Below, in pieces: positions 32,306-33,497 of a stretch of 33,497 bases of DNA. The stretch is from CAZQSL01 sp964595945 (lineage in GTDB: Bacteria > UBP15 > UBA6099 > JAJRTR01). Both the position numbers and the translations under genes were made by a program. Where the stretch lies: assembly GCA_964595945.1 (NCBI GenBank), contig CAZQSL010000024.1:1-33497 (forward strand), written 5' to 3'. The notes under the pieces are model-generated. The model was not told where the DNA came from and ran no database searches. It saw only the letters and a program-made list of their open reading frames with translations. Position 1 is the stretch's first letter; the number at the start of each line of letters is the position of its first letter.

Positions 32306-33088
32306 ATGGCAAACGAGACGGCACCAAGAAATATACAGAAAGCAAATGGCGTGCAGCCTGTCAAAAAGACAAGGATGTCGGACAATGTGGTTGTGCAGCT
32401 TACAAAAATGATTCTTTCTGGGGAAATTGAACCCGGAACCAGGCTTCCACCGGAACGTGATCTTGCGCCGCGGTTTTTCATAACGAGAACGACTCTGCGT
32501 GAAGCCTTCAGAAAAATGGAGACCATGGGTCTTGTCAGAATCAGGCAGGGTGACGGGATATATCCCGAAGACTACACGCTTAATTCTACTCTTGAATTCG
32601 TAAAGTTTATTTCCGAGTCAGGACTTGGTCTCGACAAGGAATTTATCAAGGCTCTTGAGGAAACACGGCGGATTTTCGCCACTATACTCGTTGAACTTGC
32701 TGCGAGGCGGATTACTCCTGAATCGGTCGAAAGACTGGAGAAACTTGTCGAAGAATGTCCATCGGACAACTCGCCTGAGTTGATGTCGGGCGATTGGGAT
32801 TTCCGCTTTTACAGAGAAATCACTTTAGCGGCCAATAACAGGGTTCTGCTATATATCCTTAACTCATTCAAGGATTTCTTCAGGATCACGCGATGGATAT
32901 ATTGCCGTCTTGATCAGGAGCAGGGAGAGAGCCTGAAGGAAATGAACGGAAAGCTTGTTGAAGCGTTGAAAGAAAAAGACAGTGAGGCTGCTGTGCGGCT
33001 CGTGAAGAGCAGGATGGAGAAAGACGCGGAAACACTGAGTGCTTTGCTCGACACGATGGGCGACAGCGATAGGTTTACCATCCCCTGA
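32306..33088 (+). CDS. GntR-family transcriptional regulator, FadR/FCD type
   Basis: A 260-aa DNA-binding regulator. Residues 25-95 form the winged helix-turn-helix (LPPERDLAPRFFITRTTLRE, then MGLVRIRQGDGIY). The C-terminal 150 residues are an all-helical FCD-like ligand domain (EETRRIFATILVELAARRI, DWDFRFYREITLAANNRVL). FCD domains normally bind a metal through Asp and three His. Here the first His position is Tyr (FRFYREI) and the later His positions are also replaced (EMNGKL, KSRMEKD), so ligand sensing probably does not use a metal. GGAGGAG 6 nt before the ATG is a strong start. It is divergent from the radical SAM/methyltransferase pair and may control it. Confidence 0.9.
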   Translation: MANETAPRNIQKANGVQPVKKTRMSDNVVVQLTKMILSGEIEPGTRLPPERDLAPRFFITRTTLREAFRKMETMGLVRIRQGDGIYPEDYTLNSTLEFVKFISESGLGLDKEFIKALEETRRIFATILVELAARRITPESVERLEKLVEECPSDNSPELMSGDWDFRFYREITLAANNRVLLYILNSFKDFFRITRWIYCRLDQEQGESLKEMNGKLVEALKEKDSEAAVRLVKSRMEKDAETLSALLDTMGDSDRFTIP

Positions 33089-33091
33089 TCG

Positions 33092-33268
33092 AGGCGTTTT
33101 TGCTGCCACGGCGCGTATGAGTTCGAGCCCTGCGGCGGCCTTCTCGGCAGAACCATACATGGCCTCAAGCCGCATCGACGCGGATTCGACGGCGCTCTTC
33201 GCGTCAAATATGCTTTGTACGAAACGCGCGAAGCCGGTGGAGCCGCCAATGCCACCTACTACAAACAT
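33092..33268 (-). pseudogene. Fragment of a phage tail tape-measure-like protein
   Basis: About 59 residues from the ATG at 33268 read GGIGGSTGFARFVQSIF, then DAKSAVESASMRLEAMYGS, AEKAAAGLELIRAVAAKTP. This resembles the conserved N-terminal part of tape-measure proteins, where a helical stretch ends in a Gly-Ser...Ala-x-x-Thr-Pro segment. The similarity stops at the 3' end of the GntR gene, and upstream the frame enters palindromic repeats. It is therefore a remnant of a mobile element, not a working gene. It has no clear binding site. Identification is by pattern only. Confidence 0.42.
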
Positions 33269-33323
33269 CGACAGTGAAGACTTAAGGGTTTGGAAGAAAA
33301 GTAAGCGTTCACGACAAGAGCAT

Positions 33324-33353
33324 GGAGACCCTTTTTTGCAAAAAAGGTTCTCC
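33324..33353. repeat. Near-perfect 30-nt palindrome
   Basis: The two 15-nt arms (33324-33338 and 33339-33353) are inverted repeats with one mismatch and no loop; the centre is TTTTTTGCAAAAAA. The first 8-9 bases (TGGAGACCC) recur in direct orientation at about 33483-33491, at the window end, which suggests a dispersed repeat or the edges of a small element. Confidence 0.7.
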
Positions 33354-33394
33354 GCACCTCTCCAAAAAACTCCCTACGTTTGGAGTATTCTCTG

Positions 33395-33442
33395 TTTTTA
33401 CGAGTGACAGGCGGCTGATATGCCGCTCGTAACCCGTAAAAA
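33395..33442. repeat. Inverted repeat / stem-loop near the window end
   Basis: TTTTTACG (33395-33402) pairs with CGTAAAAA (33435-33442). Inside it, GCGGC (33411-33415) pairs with GCCGC (33422-33426). The structure lies between the palindrome at 33324-33353 and the repeated TGGAGACCC. The tail of the window (33269-33497) shows no real gene. Confidence 0.55.
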
Positions 33443-33497
33443 ATGGCTGGACTATTGCATATAAAGTTTTTCGGTAGAGGTTTGGAGACCCCATTTT

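Noticed and set aside
31849..32411. Overlapping plus-strand frames across the radical SAM / GntR gap
   Set aside because: They cross two predicted promoters and an operator-like site, have no binding sites and show no domain pattern.
33309..33494. 61-codon minus-strand frame at the window end
   Set aside because: It is formed by reading through the palindromic repeats (33324-33353 and the TGGAGACCC copies); no protein motif is visible.
1..33497. CRISPR array, tRNA or rRNA genes
   Set aside because: No regularly spaced repeat-spacer pattern, cloverleaf with a conserved T-loop, or rRNA-like stretch was seen on either strand.

Overview
The window is about 33.5 kb of chromosome from a free-living, flagellated, probably diderm bacterium. 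Housekeeping genes mark it as chromosomal: rpoD, greA, lysS, folD, pyrF, ispE, a transpeptidase and a lytic transglycosylase. The coding sequence is moderately GC-rich with many C-ending codons. The phylum cannot be fixed from the sequence alone. The compact RpoD lacks the large insert of proteobacterial sigma70, and TPR and receiver proteins are abundant. This would fit a PVC-group, Riflebacteria-like or other deep Gram-negative lineage, but that placement is a guess.

Region 1 (1-7.4 kb): the 3' part of a C45-type hydrolase; rpoD (TTG start) followed by a beta-decarboxylating dehydrogenase of the LeuB type; a bidirectional terminator; then, on the minus strand, an atypical SDR protein and a GPH-type sugar symporter followed by a B12-binding radical SAM protein.

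Region 2 (7.4-15.3 kb): a signalling stretch. It holds a DUF1232 membrane protein, a TPR protein fused to a class III adenylate cyclase, a REC-PAS-HD-GYP c-di-GMP phosphodiesterase, a TPR protein, a secreted calcineurin-like phosphoesterase and a small Cys-rich protein.

Region 3 (15.4-19.9 kb, minus strand): a flagellin gene with a sigma28-type promoter and a structured leader, then folD, lysS and greA. The greA promoter is close to consensus and its -35 box overlaps the stop codon of the preceding gene.

Region 4 (19.9-23.7 kb, minus strand): four tightly packed two-component genes, in order REC-HK, REC, REC-HK, REC-REC. None has a DNA-binding or enzymatic output domain. The first receiver of the last protein has Asn in place of the phosphoacceptor Asp. 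This is the best candidate in the window for an undescribed signalling system.

Region 5 (24.1-30.0 kb, minus strand): an apparent operon pyrF - TPR - ispE - class B PBP - TPR lytic transglycosylase, driven by a promoter that predicts a leaderless pyrF mRNA.

Region 6 (30.2-33.5 kb): a radical SAM/SPASM gene split by a one-base frameshift and translationally coupled to a TylF-type methyltransferase; a divergent GntR/FadR-type regulator with a matching operator-like site between them; then a fragment of a phage tape-measure protein and palindromic repeats at the window end. Codon use here is visibly less C-ending than in the first half, which suggests an acquired or accessory segment.
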